NCBI GenBank assembly: GCA_963653535.1
Contig: CAVJWU010000019.1
Span: forward strand, 1 to 27,939
Length of the DNA stretch: 27,939 bases
Direction of reading: 5' to 3'
From: UBA3210 sp963653535
GTDB lineage: Bacteria > Bacillota_I > Bacilli_A > RFN20 > CAG-449
In this document: piece by piece, positions 14,887 to 24,037 of the stretch
Layout: every line of letters starts with the position of its first letter
Position numbering within the stretch: position 1 is the first letter of the stretch
Notes under the pieces: model-generated
Databases searched by the model: none
What the model was told of the DNA's origin: nothing
What the model saw: only the letters and a program-made list of their open reading frames with translations
Position numbers and translations under genes: made by a program

Positions 14887-17184
14887 ATGAAAAGTAAAGT
14901 AATTCTTAGAACCTTATGTGCAGGATTAATTCTTGCAAGCGTAACTAGTTGTGCTGGTGTAACTGGTTCTTCAACACCAACTTCTAGTAGTGAACCTACT
15001 TCACAAACTAGTACTGTAAGCTATTACAGCGTTAGTACATCTCTTAAAGGTTTAGATGGTCAAACAGGTAAAGGCGCTTATCTTGATGTTGATGTAACAA
15101 GCGCAAGAAAGAACCAAACAATTCAATTAACTGTTGTTTTAACTGATGAAAATTATGAAGTTGATTCAGTTAAAGTTGGTAACAAAACTCTATCTGGTTC
15201 AACAAGTTCAACAAATAGTCGTATTCGTTATTATTTATATACAGTAGGTGAAGAAGATGTTGAATTTGTTGTTACTACTTATGATACAGTCGCAGTAAAA
15301 TCACATTCAGTTTCTTATAATGATGAAAATGGATTATCACATGCAGATGGTTTAGCTACTAGAGCTGATGAAGGTGAAGAAGTTAGTTTTACAATTGGTA
15401 CCGTATCAGGCTATGCAGTCGAAGGCTTAAAAATTTACTACATGAATGGTACAGATAAAGTTGACGTTGTTTATACCGGTAATTCTGTTACAGGTTATAA
15501 ATTTACAATGCCAGCAGCAAATGTTGTTATTGAACCAACTGTTTTAGGCGCTTATTTTAAGGCTGATTTTGATACAAGCGTTCTTGGACAAATTGGTACA
15601 AAAAAATATAAAACTCAAGATTTTGTCTATGAAATGTATGTTGAAAATGGACAAGATGATGAAGGAAATACAGTTTGGGAAAAAACAACTACATATTTCG
15701 CAAGAGCTGGTCAAAAATGTAGTATCATTGCTAAAAACTGTTATCAATTAAGATTAAAAGATTTTGTTATTAATGGTAAAACTGTTGAAGCAGATGAAAC
15801 TCCAACAAAGGAAGATTATGTTACATATTCATTTACAATGAGTAATTATACTGCTTCTATTAAAGCTGAAATTGTAGATGGGGCTAAAGAATCTGTTGTA
15901 AGTTTAAAAACAGATGCGCCAGAACATTTAAATGTTGAATTATTCACAATTGATGAAACAACTGCAGAAGATGGAGCAAAAACATATGCTAAGAGACCAT
16001 TTGATGGCAAATGGAAATATGGTGAAGTTATTTACATTTCTGCGGAAGGAAAAACTGATTCATATGGTCCAGGAAGTGTTACCGCTAAATTTAAATATAC
16101 ACAATATAAGACAACAGCAACATCTTCTTCAGACTCTACTATAAGTTGGGGTGGTAAGAGTGGTTATTATGATACTGGTACAACTGCAACTGTTGATATT
16201 TCAACTAAACTACCTGCATATGCCGGTAAAACTGTTATGTCATATACTCCAAATGAAAATTATAATTATGTTGAAATTGAAATTGCTCTTACTGAAAGAG
16301 AACTAAAATTTAAAGATAAAGAAATTGTTAAATTAGGAAAACTTAACGCTCATTATATTGGTTCTATTACAAAACCTACTTCATCATCACCTGTTGTAAC
16401 TCCATGGTCTTATCAAGCAGCAGCCTATACAATCCAAGTTAGTGGCGATGGCGCAATTAAAGTAGATGGCACCGAAAAAGATTTTCTTAAAGATGATTAT
16501 GATGGATCAGAAACACTATTTACTAGTAAAGAATCATATCAAATGTTCTTTGAAGGATCAATTGTTGCAGTCTCTAGCAATAAAATGTCATCATATTCTT
16601 ACGGATTAGCATCTGGATTATATATTGCTTCTAGTAAATCAACTGAGGATACAAAAGTTAAATATATTTCAACTTTAAATTCTACAACAAAAACTGGTGC
16701 ATTATTATTTGGTTTCTATAATGATGATAAATTAATTGATCAAGCATTATGTTATTATGATTCTACTGGTACATTTAAAATGACAAGCAAAGTAAAGATA
16801 GTTACTGATGAAACAGATCCTTTTGCAAAAACTGCTAAAGTAACGGTTAAATCAACTGCTGAAGGAACTCCTACATTAGCTACATTTAATATTATTGATA
16901 GTTCAACTACAGCTTATTTAGGAAAATGGAACATTGCAAAATCTAATTATGGATCGGATGTTTTTAAGTTAACATTAAATTCTGATGGAACAGGAACATA
17001 CAATGGTGAAAACATTAATTATACTGTTACAGAAGCAACTGATGGTAAAGGTTATGATATCTCTTTCACTTGTGGCGATACTGATGTAACACTTAATTAT
17101 AATAAAACTACTGGTGTTATGACAGGATCATATGAATATGATGGATCTTCTTATAGTTTTGGATACATTGGAAAAGTTGCATAA
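14887..17184 (+). CDS. Large surface lipoprotein sharing a C-terminal module with the 7534 gene
   Basis: A 765-residue exported lipoprotein with lipobox VTSC (Cys22) and a Ser/Thr/Pro linker to about residue 45. Residues 50-330 hold three units like InlB-type or 'bacterial repeat' domains: each has a gly-rich turn, a GYxVxxLKI-like strand and a closing FTMPAAN or YTVGEED phrase. The middle (330-670) is beta-rich and unassigned. The last 90 residues (from YLGKW, about 677) carry NSDGTGTYNG, NYTV, FTCGD and TGSYEYD in the same order as in the lipoprotein at 7534. AAGGAG at 14872-14877 supports ATG 14887. Codon use looks smoother and more uniform than in the four-gene lipoprotein operon, which may mean higher expression. 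It is transcribed alone, between two terminators. Surface binding is the likely general role. Confidence 0.78.
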   Translation: MKSKVILRTLCAGLILASVTSCAGVTGSSTPTSSSEPTSQTSTVSYYSVSTSLKGLDGQTGKGAYLDVDVTSARKNQTIQLTVVLTDENYEVDSVKVGNKTLSGSTSSTNSRIRYYLYTVGEEDVEFVVTTYDTVAVKSHSVSYNDENGLSHADGLATRADEGEEVSFTIGTVSGYAVEGLKIYYMNGTDKVDVVYTGNSVTGYKFTMPAANVVIEPTVLGAYFKADFDTSVLGQIGTKKYKTQDFVYEMYVENGQDDEGNTVWEKTTTYFARAGQKCSIIAKNCYQLRLKDFVINGKTVEADETPTKEDYVTYSFTMSNYTASIKAEIVDGAKESVVSLKTDAPEHLNVELFTIDETTAEDGAKTYAKRPFDGKWKYGEVIYISAEGKTDSYGPGSVTAKFKYTQYKTTATSSSDSTISWGGKSGYYDTGTTATVDISTKLPAYAGKTVMSYTPNENYNYVEIEIALTERELKFKDKEIVKLGKLNAHYIGSITKPTSSSPVVTPWSYQAAAYTIQVSGDGAIKVDGTEKDFLKDDYDGSETLFTSKESYQMFFEGSIVAVSSNKMSSYSYGLASGLYIASSKSTEDTKVKYISTLNSTTKTGALLFGFYNDDKLIDQALCYYDSTGTFKMTSKVKIVTDETDPFAKTAKVTVKSTAEGTPTLATFNIIDSSTTAYLGKWNIAKSNYGSDVFKLTLNSDGTGTYNGENINYTVTEATDGKGYDISFTCGDTDVTLNYNKTTGVMTGSYEYDGSSYSFGYIGKVA

Positions 17185-17201
17185 ATAATTTAGATACATT
17201 T

Positions 17202-17234
17202 AGACCTTGGGATAAAACCTAAGGTCTTTTTTTT
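17202..17234 (+). terminator. Terminator after fifth lipoprotein gene
   Basis: AGACCTT (17202-17208) pairs with AAGGTCT (17221-17227), extended by GG/CC inside, and a run of eight T follows. Confidence 0.93.
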
Positions 17235-17264
17235 GAAAAATATTAAAATAATTAATTTAATTTG

Positions 17265-17317
17265 TTGACAATTAATAAGATGTGACTATAATAGTTGAAT
17301 GTCAAACAGTTTGACAT
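17265..17317 (+). promoter_or_regulatory. marR promoter and MarR operator
   Basis: TTGACA (17265-17270) and TATAAT (17287-17292) are both perfect consensus boxes with a 16-base spacer. The start point falls on ATGTCAAACAGTTTGACAT (17299-17317), a perfect palindrome with 9-base arms around one central base. Its position over the transcript start is ideal for self-repression by the MarR protein encoded next. This is the strongest promoter in the window by consensus. Confidence 0.93.
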
Positions 17318-17336
17318 CGAACTAAAAAGGAGAGTT

Positions 17337-17798
17337 ATGAAACAAAAACTTATTGGAGGAGAAGTAAGAAGATTACAAAATCTCTTGTCAAGAGAAATAG
17401 ATTCATATGTCCGTTCATTAGGAAATTATGGTGAATTAATTTCTGGACCTAATATGTTTATTTGTAAATATATTATTGAACATGAAGGAGAAGATATCCA
17501 TCAATGTGATTTAGAAAAAGTTTTACAAACTACTAAATCAACATGTTCAAAAGTATTATCTACAATGGAAAGAAAGGGCCTAATTGAAAGAGTTAATGCT
17601 TCAGATAATCGTTGTAAAAAAATCGTTATTACAGAATTTGGTAGAAACATCATTAATGATTTTGATAATAAGATTTACGCTCATGATCGTAAATTAGTTG
17701 AAGGTCTTTCACAAGATGAAATAAATACATTCTTACATTGTCTAGAATTGATGAAACAAAATTGTTTAGAACTAGAAAAAGAAAATAAAAACAAATAA
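17337..17798 (+). CDS. MarR-family repressor of the ABC exporter operon
   Basis: A 153-residue dimeric winged-helix repressor. The fold is recognisable from the N-terminal dimerisation helix (about 10-35), a helix-turn-helix around residues 60-85 (IHQCDLEKVLQTTKSTCSKV) and the wing (ERVNASDNRCKKIVITEFG), followed by the C-terminal dimerisation helices. MarR proteins directly upstream of paired ABC exporters normally repress them and are released by a small-molecule ligand. The palindrome at 17299-17317 is its likely operator. The start is ATG 17337 with AAAGGAG just upstream; an in-frame TTG at 17295 lies within the promoter and operator and is rejected. Several cysteines are present (residues near 42, 59, 70, 86), so redox sensing is possible but unsupported otherwise. 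Confidence 0.9.
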   Translation: MKQKLIGGEVRRLQNLLSREIDSYVRSLGNYGELISGPNMFICKYIIEHEGEDIHQCDLEKVLQTTKSTCSKVLSTMERKGLIERVNASDNRCKKIVITEFGRNIINDFDNKIYAHDRKLVEGLSQDEINTFLHCLELMKQNCLELEKENKNK

Positions 17799-17810
17799 CT
17801 TATTAAAAAA

Positions 17811-17846
17811 ATAATTGCATTAATTACTTTAAGTAATTACAATTAT
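17811..17846 (+). promoter_or_regulatory. Large hairpin between marR and the ABC genes
   Basis: ATAATTG (17811-17817) pairs with CAATTAT (17840-17846), and inside it TAATTACTT (17821-17829) mirrors AAGTAATTA (17831-17839). The result is a nearly continuous 15-16 base-pair RNA stem with one 3-base bulge (CAT). No T run follows; the GGAGG ribosome site of the first ABC gene comes 9 bases later. It may be a processing or stability element or a leaky attenuator, setting different levels of repressor and exporter. The inner dyad could alternatively bind a protein as DNA. Confidence 0.6.
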
Positions 17847-17871
17847 TCGGGAAACGGAGGAAACAACAAAA

Positions 17872-19653
17872 ATGCATACAATAAAAGTTCTCTCTAAAAG
17901 TATTAGAGAATACAAAAAAGAATCAATTTTAACTCCTTTATTTATCATTATTGAAGTAGTTATGGAATGCTTACTACCATTTGTTGTAAGTGATTTAATT
18001 AACTATTTACAAAATTTAGCGAATGGTAAAATTAGCGCAACTGGAGGAGAAATTATTCTTCGAATCGCAATTACTGGTTTAATCTTAGTTGCGATGGCGT
18101 TTGCTTCTTTATTTGGAGGAGCAATGGCAGCAAGATTCGGCGCGAAAGCAGGTGCAGGATTTGCGAAAAACTTAAGAAAAGATGTTTATTATCGTATTCA
18201 AGAATTTTCATTCGCGAATATTGATAAATTCTCAACACCTTCATTAGTTACTAGATTAACAACTGATATTACAAATATTCAACAAGCTTATATGATGATT
18301 ATTAGACTTGCAGTAAGATGTCCTTTATTATTAATCTTCAGCGTCATCTTCGCTTTCTCATATCATCCAACCTTACCTTTATTATTCCTTGCTATTATTC
18401 CTGTTGTTGCGATTGGTTTAATCGTTATCTTTAAATTTTCACATCCATTATTCGTTAAGGTTTTCAATAAATACGATGCTTTAAATAACACTGTCCAAGA
18501 AAATGTTCGTGGTATGAGAGTTGTTAAAGCTTATGTAAGAGAAGATTATGAACAAGAAAAATTTGATAAAGCTTCAACTGATGTTATGAATGACTTTATC
18601 AAAGCTGAAAAAATTGTTGGTTTAAATAACCCATTAATGATGCTTGCAATGTATACTTCATTTACTTTATTAATGTATTTTGGTGCAAGAATTATTATTG
18701 GTTCAAATGGTGTTGATTTAAATATTGGTGACTTAACTTCTTTATCAACATATTCAATGCAAATTCTTTCTTCACTTATGATGTTTAGCTTTGTCTTTAT
18801 GATGTGCGTTATTTCAAGTGAATCTGCAACTAGAGTATGTGAAATCTTAGAAGAAAAACCTACATTATCAAATCCTGAAAATCCTTTATACGAAGTAAGT
18901 AATGGTGATGTAAAATTCAATCACGTTTCATTTAAATATAAAGAAGATGCAGAAAGATACGCTCTTGAAAATATTAATTTAGAAATAAAATCAGGTGAGA
19001 CTATTGGTATATTAGGTGGAACTGGTTCCGCTAAATCTTCATTAATTCAATTAATATCACGTTTATATGATGTTAGTGATGGAGAAGTTTTAGTTGGTGA
19101 TCACGATGTAAGAGAATACGATTTAAAGACATTAAGAGATAATGTTGCAGTCGTATTACAAAAGAATGTCTTATTCTCAGGAACAATTAAAGAAAACTTA
19201 CGTTGGGGTAATTTAGAAGCGACAGTTGAAGAAATGGTAGAAGCTTGTAAACTCGCTCAAGCTGATGAATTTATTCAATCTTTCCCTGATAAATACGATA
19301 CATACATTGAACAAGGTGGTTCAAACGTATCAGGTGGACAAAAACAAAGATTATGTATCGCTCGTGCGTTACTTAAAAAACCAAAGATCTTAATTCTTGA
19401 TGACTCAACAAGTGCAGTTGATACAAAAACAGATGCATTAATTAGACAAGGATTAAAAGATTTTATTCCTTCAACAACTAAGATTATAATCGCTCAAAGA
19501 GTATCTTCAGTTCAAGATGCAGATAAGATCATTGTAATGGATAATGGTACAATTAACCAAATTGGAAATCATGAAACATTATTAAGAGAAAATAAGATTT
19601 ACCAAGAAGTCTATTATTCACAAAATAAAGTTAATGGAGAGGAGGCAAAATAA
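17872..19653 (+). CDS. ABC exporter half-transporter, degenerate-site subunit
   Basis: A 593-residue half-transporter of the multidrug type (BmrC/LmrC/YheI class): six membrane helices (about 15-310), then an ATPase domain. Walker A reads GGTGSAKS (382-389) with Ala387 in place of the usual glycine. The signature VSGGQ (486-490) is canonical. Walker B LILDD has Asp511 instead of the catalytic glutamate, and the switch histidine is Gln542 (AQR). This is the pattern of the subunit that contributes the non-hydrolysing site in heterodimeric exporters. Its partner is encoded one base downstream. Substrates cannot be read from sequence; drugs, lipids or peptides are possible. GGAGG at 17856-17860 supports ATG 17872. 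Confidence 0.92.
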   Translation: MHTIKVLSKSIREYKKESILTPLFIIIEVVMECLLPFVVSDLINYLQNLANGKISATGGEIILRIAITGLILVAMAFASLFGGAMAARFGAKAGAGFAKNLRKDVYYRIQEFSFANIDKFSTPSLVTRLTTDITNIQQAYMMIIRLAVRCPLLLIFSVIFAFSYHPTLPLLFLAIIPVVAIGLIVIFKFSHPLFVKVFNKYDALNNTVQENVRGMRVVKAYVREDYEQEKFDKASTDVMNDFIKAEKIVGLNNPLMMLAMYTSFTLLMYFGARIIIGSNGVDLNIGDLTSLSTYSMQILSSLMMFSFVFMMCVISSESATRVCEILEEKPTLSNPENPLYEVSNGDVKFNHVSFKYKEDAERYALENINLEIKSGETIGILGGTGSAKSSLIQLISRLYDVSDGEVLVGDHDVREYDLKTLRDNVAVVLQKNVLFSGTIKENLRWGNLEATVEEMVEACKLAQADEFIQSFPDKYDTYIEQGGSNVSGGQKQRLCIARALLKKPKILILDDSTSAVDTKTDALIRQGLKDFIPSTTKIIIAQRVSSVQDADKIIVMDNGTINQIGNHETLLRENKIYQEVYYSQNKVNGEEAK

Positions 19654-19654
19654 G

Positions 19655-21643
19655 ATGATTAGAGAACGTATTCAAAGAAAAAATCATGAAAAATTAAATA
19701 AATCACGTGCCCCTCATAAATTAAAAAAAGGTGTTTTAGGTAGATTATTTAAAATGCTTTTTTCCTTCTTTAAAACTGAATGGATTATCGTATTTATTTG
19801 TTTAGCTTTAATTGTTGTCGCGAATGCTGCTGCATCAGTCTTCTTAAATGACATTACTACTGCCGTTGAAAAAGGCTTAGGTGCTAATGGTAATCAAGAA
19901 GTTATTCAAGAATGTATTAATACTTTAACTAATTTATTAATCATTATGGCTTGTGTTAGAGGTGCTGGAGTTATCGCAAGCTTAGTTCAAAACTTATTAA
20001 TGGCTAAGATTACTCAAGGTTCATTAAAGAAAATAAGAGTTTTAATGTTTAATAAGATGGAAAAACTTCCTATTAGATATTTTGATTCAAATAACTCTGG
20101 TGATATTATGTCACACTATACGAATGATACTGATACTTTAAGACAAATGATTTCTCAATGTATCACTCAAATTATTCAAGCAGTAGTTATGTTAGTCGTC
20201 TTAATATTCTTAATGTTATTTTATTCTGTATGGCTTGCTTTATTTGTTTTCATCGGTATCTTCTTCATGATTAAAACAACTAATTCAGTTGGTAAAAATT
20301 CAAGAAAAGGTTTCATTGAACAACAAAGACAAATTGGTAAAGTAGAAGGCTATGTAGAAGAAATGATGCATGGACAAAAAGTTGTTAAAGTTTTCAATTA
20401 CGAAGAAAAATCAAAAGAAAAATTTGATGAAATTAATGATGCTTTATATAGAGCATCAGATTACGCTGAAGCTAATGCTTCTAAGATGGGACCAATTACA
20501 ATGAATATTGGTAACATAATGTATGTTATTCTTGCTTTTGTCGGTGGTTTATTTGTCGCTGGTGCATTAAGTGGATTAGAATTATATAATTTATCTATTT
20601 CTGCAGGTTGGTCAAAAATTACTTTAACAACATTCTTACCAATCTTAATTTCTTTCTTAACATTATGTAGACAATTTACTAATAATATTAACCAAGTTGC
20701 TCAACAATTTAATACCTTAGTTATGGCAGGAGCAGCAACAGAAAGAATCTTTGCTTTAATTGATGAAAAGCCTGAAACTGATAATGGTTATGTTACATTA
20801 GTCAATGCAAATATTGATGAAAATGGTGTTATTAGCGAAGCTGATCATAGAACTAATAAATGGGCATGGAAACATCCTCATGGTGATGGAAGTGTTACTT
20901 ATACTGAATTAAAAGGTGACATTAGAATGTTTGATGTTGACTTTGGTTATACTGAAGATAAAATCGTTCTTCACGATGTTACTTTATATGCTTATCCAGG
21001 TCAAAAGGTTGCTTTCGTTGGAGCAACTGGTGCTGGTAAAACAACTATTACTAATTTAATTAACCGTTTCTATGATATCGCTGATGGTAAGATTAGATAT
21101 GATGGTATTAACATTAATAAAATTAAGAAAGATGATTTAAGAAAGTCATTAGGTATTGTTTTACAAGATACTAACCTTTTTACTGGTACTGTTATGGATA
21201 ACATCCGTTATGGTAAACTAGATGCAACTGATGAAGAATGTATAGAAGCGGCAAAACTTGCGAATGCACATGACTTTATTAGCCGTTTACCTGAAGGATA
21301 TAATACGATGTTATTAAGTGATGGAGCTAACCTTTCTCAAGGTCAAAGACAACTTATCTCGATTGCTCGTGCAGCAGTTTGTAACGCACCTGTTATGATC
21401 ATGGATGAAGCGACATCTTCAATTGATACACGTACTGAATTATTAGTTCAAAAAGGTACTGATGAATTAATGAAGGGTAGAACAGTATTTGTAATCGCTC
21501 ATAGATTATCAACAGTTCAAAACTCTGATGTAATTATGGTATTAGATCATGGTGTTATTATCGAAAGAGGCAACCATGAAGAATTAATCGCGAAAAAAGG
21601 TAAATATTATCAATTATATACAGGCGCTTTCGAATTAGAATAA
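19655..21643 (+). CDS. ABC exporter half-transporter, catalytic-site subunit
   Basis: A 662-residue partner of the preceding gene (BmrD/LmrD/YheH class). A basic N-terminal tail of about 30 residues precedes six membrane helices. The ATPase domain has canonical Walker A GATGAGKT (456-463), Walker B MIMDE with Glu585 and switch His616. Its signature is LSQGQ (560-564) rather than LSGGQ. In the heterodimer this odd signature faces the degenerate Walker motifs of the first subunit, so one site is degenerate on both faces and the other is fully canonical. Between the membrane and ATPase parts lies an extra acidic stretch (about 385-425), common in this subunit class. GGAGG at 19641-19645, inside the end of the previous gene, supports ATG 19655 rather than the upstream ATG at 19634. 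Confidence 0.93.
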   Translation: MIRERIQRKNHEKLNKSRAPHKLKKGVLGRLFKMLFSFFKTEWIIVFICLALIVVANAAASVFLNDITTAVEKGLGANGNQEVIQECINTLTNLLIIMACVRGAGVIASLVQNLLMAKITQGSLKKIRVLMFNKMEKLPIRYFDSNNSGDIMSHYTNDTDTLRQMISQCITQIIQAVVMLVVLIFLMLFYSVWLALFVFIGIFFMIKTTNSVGKNSRKGFIEQQRQIGKVEGYVEEMMHGQKVVKVFNYEEKSKEKFDEINDALYRASDYAEANASKMGPITMNIGNIMYVILAFVGGLFVAGALSGLELYNLSISAGWSKITLTTFLPILISFLTLCRQFTNNINQVAQQFNTLVMAGAATERIFALIDEKPETDNGYVTLVNANIDENGVISEADHRTNKWAWKHPHGDGSVTYTELKGDIRMFDVDFGYTEDKIVLHDVTLYAYPGQKVAFVGATGAGKTTITNLINRFYDIADGKIRYDGININKIKKDDLRKSLGIVLQDTNLFTGTVMDNIRYGKLDATDEECIEAAKLANAHDFISRLPEGYNTMLLSDGANLSQGQRQLISIARAAVCNAPVMIMDEATSSIDTRTELLVQKGTDELMKGRTVFVIAHRLSTVQNSDVIMVLDHGVIIERGNHEELIAKKGKYYQLYTGAFELE

Positions 21644-21648
21644 GAATG

Positions 21649-21681
21649 AACTATCTAGATTAATTTCTAGATAGTTTTTTT
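21649..21681 (+). terminator. Terminator of marR-ABC operon
   Basis: AACTATCTAGA (21649-21659) pairs perfectly with TCTAGATAGTT (21666-21676) across a 6-base loop, and a T run follows to about 21681. Confidence 0.93.
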
Positions 21682-21714
21682 CTTTAACTCATTTATAAAG
21701 AAATATATTTTTAA

Positions 21715-21731
21715 AAGTTATATAATAACTT
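21715..21731 (+). promoter_or_regulatory. Dyad over probable -10 box of aminopeptidase operon
   Basis: TATAAT (21721-21726) is a good -10 box but no clear -35 lies upstream. It is covered by a perfect 7-base dyad AAGTTAT-ATA-ATAACTT (21715-21731). GAGGT (21736-21740) is the ribosome site of the next gene, so any transcript leader would be very short. The dyad may be chance in AT-rich DNA. Confidence 0.4.
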
Positions 21732-21747
21732 CATCGAGGTTTAAATT

Positions 21748-23511
21748 ATGTTAGAAGATATTAAAAAATTACAAGAATACTTAAAAAATAATTCTATTGA
21801 TGCTTATATTATTTCATCAAATGATGATCATGGTTCAGAATATATTGGTGATCATTTTAAAGCACGTGCTTATTTTTCTTCTTTTACTGGAAGTGCAGGT
21901 ACATTAGTTGTTACTCAAGAAGCATCATATGTTTGGACTGATGGAAGATATTTTCTTCAAGCAGAAAATCAACTTAAAAAATCAGGCTCAATTTTAATGA
22001 AAATGGGATTAAGCGAAACTCCTTCAATTCCTACTTTCTTATCTTCTTTAGGAGCAAATAAAGTTATTGCTTTTGATTTTAAATTAGTTCCTACTTCATT
22101 AGCTCAAGAAATTAAGAAAGTTTGCCCAAGTGATACTTTTGTTGATGAAAGTGAAATTATTAATAAAATTTGGTTAACTCGTCCTAGTAAAAAGAAATCA
22201 AAAGCTTATTATTTAAGCGATGATATTTCAGGTGAAAGCGTAAATAGTAAGATTAATTTCTTACTCAACGATTTAAAAGAAAAAAAAGCAGATGGAATTT
22301 TAGTTACTTCATTAGATGATATTGCTTATTTAACTAATACTAGAGGAGATGATATTGCCTTTAATCCAGTTAATTATGCTTTCTTTTATTTAAGTAATAA
22401 CAAAAGAATTCTTTATATGGACAAAGAAAAATATGATGATAAATTCCTTTTAACAATGAATTCTTTTGGTATTGAAATAAAAGATTATGAAAGTGTTTAT
22501 GAAGATATTAAGGATGAAGAAGGAATTATTCTTCTTGATGAAGGAAAAACTAATTACGCTTTATTTAATTTAGTTAAAAACGGTAAATTAGAAAGATTCT
22601 CTTCTTTAACAATGAAGAAAACTATTAAGAATCCAACTGAAATTAAGAATATTAAAAAAGCTCATGTTGAAGATGCAGTGGCAATGATTAAATTTATGCA
22701 TTACATTAAAACTAACTTTAATAAAGAAGATTTAGATGAACTTAAGATTCAAGAAACATTACTTAATTTCCGTAAGGAAGGTAAAGATTTCTTAGATTTA
22801 AGTTTTGGCACTATCTGCGGATTTAATTCTCACGGCGCGATTATTCATTATTCTAGTAGTGAAGAAACTAATATTCCGGTATGTGGAAACGGCCTTTTAC
22901 TTGTTGATTCAGGAGCTCAATACAAATATGGAACAACTGATATTACAAGAACATTTGCTTTAGGAAAAATTACTAAAGAGATGAAATATTATTTCACCTT
23001 AGTTTTAAAATCACATATTGATTTAGCGAAAACTACTTTCTTAGAAGGAACTACTGGCTTATCTTTAGATATGATTTCTAGAGCTCCAATGTATCAAGGC
23101 TATATTGATTATCGCCATGGAACAGGTCATGGAGTAGGTTATTTATTAAACGTTCATGAAGGACCTCAATCTATTACTTGCCGCGCGATCACTCCAATGA
23201 GTTCATATCCATTTAAAGAAAACATGTTAACAAGTAATGAACCAGGTGTATATCTAGAAAATAAATTTGGTATTAGACATGAAAACTTAGTTTTAACATA
23301 TAAAAAAGAAGAAAATGAATGGGGTAAGTTCTTAGGATTTGAAACGATTACTTTAGTTCCATTTGATTTAGATGGTATTGATAAAAAAATGCTTGATGAA
23401 AGTGAAAAGAAATGGCTAAATAATTATCATAAATTAGTTTATAAGAAGCTTAATAAATATTTAACTCCTGAATTAAGATCTTATTTAAAGAAAATAACAA
23501 AGGCGATTTAA
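21748..23511 (+). CDS. Xaa-Pro aminopeptidase (aminopeptidase P, M24B)
   Basis: A 587-residue cytosolic metallopeptidase that removes N-terminal residues preceding proline. Two creatinase-type N-terminal domains (about 1-300) include the YVWTDGRYFLQAENQL phrase typical of the family. The pita-bread catalytic domain has the full dimetal set: Asp387, Asp398 (11 apart, as usual), His461 in HGTGHGVG, Glu498 in SNEPG and Glu532. The length and the extra C-terminal tail match the long three-domain form (XPNPEP1-like), not the shorter E. coli PepP. It starts an apparent operon: the next gene begins one base after the stop. Recycling of proline peptides for amino acid supply is the expected role. Confidence 0.92.
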   Translation: MLEDIKKLQEYLKNNSIDAYIISSNDDHGSEYIGDHFKARAYFSSFTGSAGTLVVTQEASYVWTDGRYFLQAENQLKKSGSILMKMGLSETPSIPTFLSSLGANKVIAFDFKLVPTSLAQEIKKVCPSDTFVDESEIINKIWLTRPSKKKSKAYYLSDDISGESVNSKINFLLNDLKEKKADGILVTSLDDIAYLTNTRGDDIAFNPVNYAFFYLSNNKRILYMDKEKYDDKFLLTMNSFGIEIKDYESVYEDIKDEEGIILLDEGKTNYALFNLVKNGKLERFSSLTMKKTIKNPTEIKNIKKAHVEDAVAMIKFMHYIKTNFNKEDLDELKIQETLLNFRKEGKDFLDLSFGTICGFNSHGAIIHYSSSEETNIPVCGNGLLLVDSGAQYKYGTTDITRTFALGKITKEMKYYFTLVLKSHIDLAKTTFLEGTTGLSLDMISRAPMYQGYIDYRHGTGHGVGYLLNVHEGPQSITCRAITPMSSYPFKENMLTSNEPGVYLENKFGIRHENLVLTYKKEENEWGKFLGFETITLVPFDLDGIDKKMLDESEKKWLNNYHKLVYKKLNKYLTPELRSYLKKITKAI

Positions 23512-23512
23512 T

Positions 23513-24037
23513 ATGAAAAAATTATTAATTATTGTCGATTATCAAAATGATTTTATCGATGGTTCACTTGGCTTTCCTGAAGCTAAGACATTAGGAAAAG
23601 CAATCGAAGAAAGAATTTTAACTTATCTAAATGAAGATAACGATATTATCTTTACTTTAGATACCCATAAAGAAGATTATCTAAATACTTTAGAAGGTAA
23701 AGTCCTTCCAATAAGCCATTGTATTGAAGGAACTTTTGGTCACGAAGTTTATCCAACTTTAAAAAAATATCTTGTTAACGCAAAAAAGGTGTTTAAAAAA
23801 GAAACATTTCCTTCTTTAGAACTTGCTAATTACTTAAAAGAACATCCATATGATGAAGTCGAATTATGTGGACTAGTCTCAAATATCTGCGTATTAACTA
23901 ATGCTGTTATGGTAAGAAGTGCTTTACCAAATGCACATATTTATTTAAATGAAAACTTAACTTCTTCTAGCAATAAAAAATTACAAGAAGAAGGTTTTGA
24001 TGTATTAAAAGGAATATTTATTGATGTCTATAAATAA
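23513..24037 (+). CDS. Nicotinamidase/isochorismatase-like hydrolase (PncA-like)
   Basis: A 174-residue cysteine hydrolase. The catalytic triad is visible: Asp9 (VDYQNDF), Lys95 or Lys96 (FKKETF) and Cys126 (GLVSNICV). The metal site of nicotinamidases is suggested by Asp50 and His52 (DTH) and a later SHCIEGT, which matches the HC..GT phrase of PncA. The likely reaction is nicotinamide to nicotinate plus ammonia, for NAD salvage; other isochorismatase-fold amidases cannot be excluded. It lies between two genes of peptide and rRNA metabolism, with a 1-base gap before and a 14-base overlap after, so it is co-translated with them. Confidence 0.85.
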   Translation: MKKLLIIVDYQNDFIDGSLGFPEAKTLGKAIEERILTYLNEDNDIIFTLDTHKEDYLNTLEGKVLPISHCIEGTFGHEVYPTLKKYLVNAKKVFKKETFPSLELANYLKEHPYDEVELCGLVSNICVLTNAVMVRSALPNAHIYLNENLTSSSNKKLQEEGFDVLKGIFIDVYK

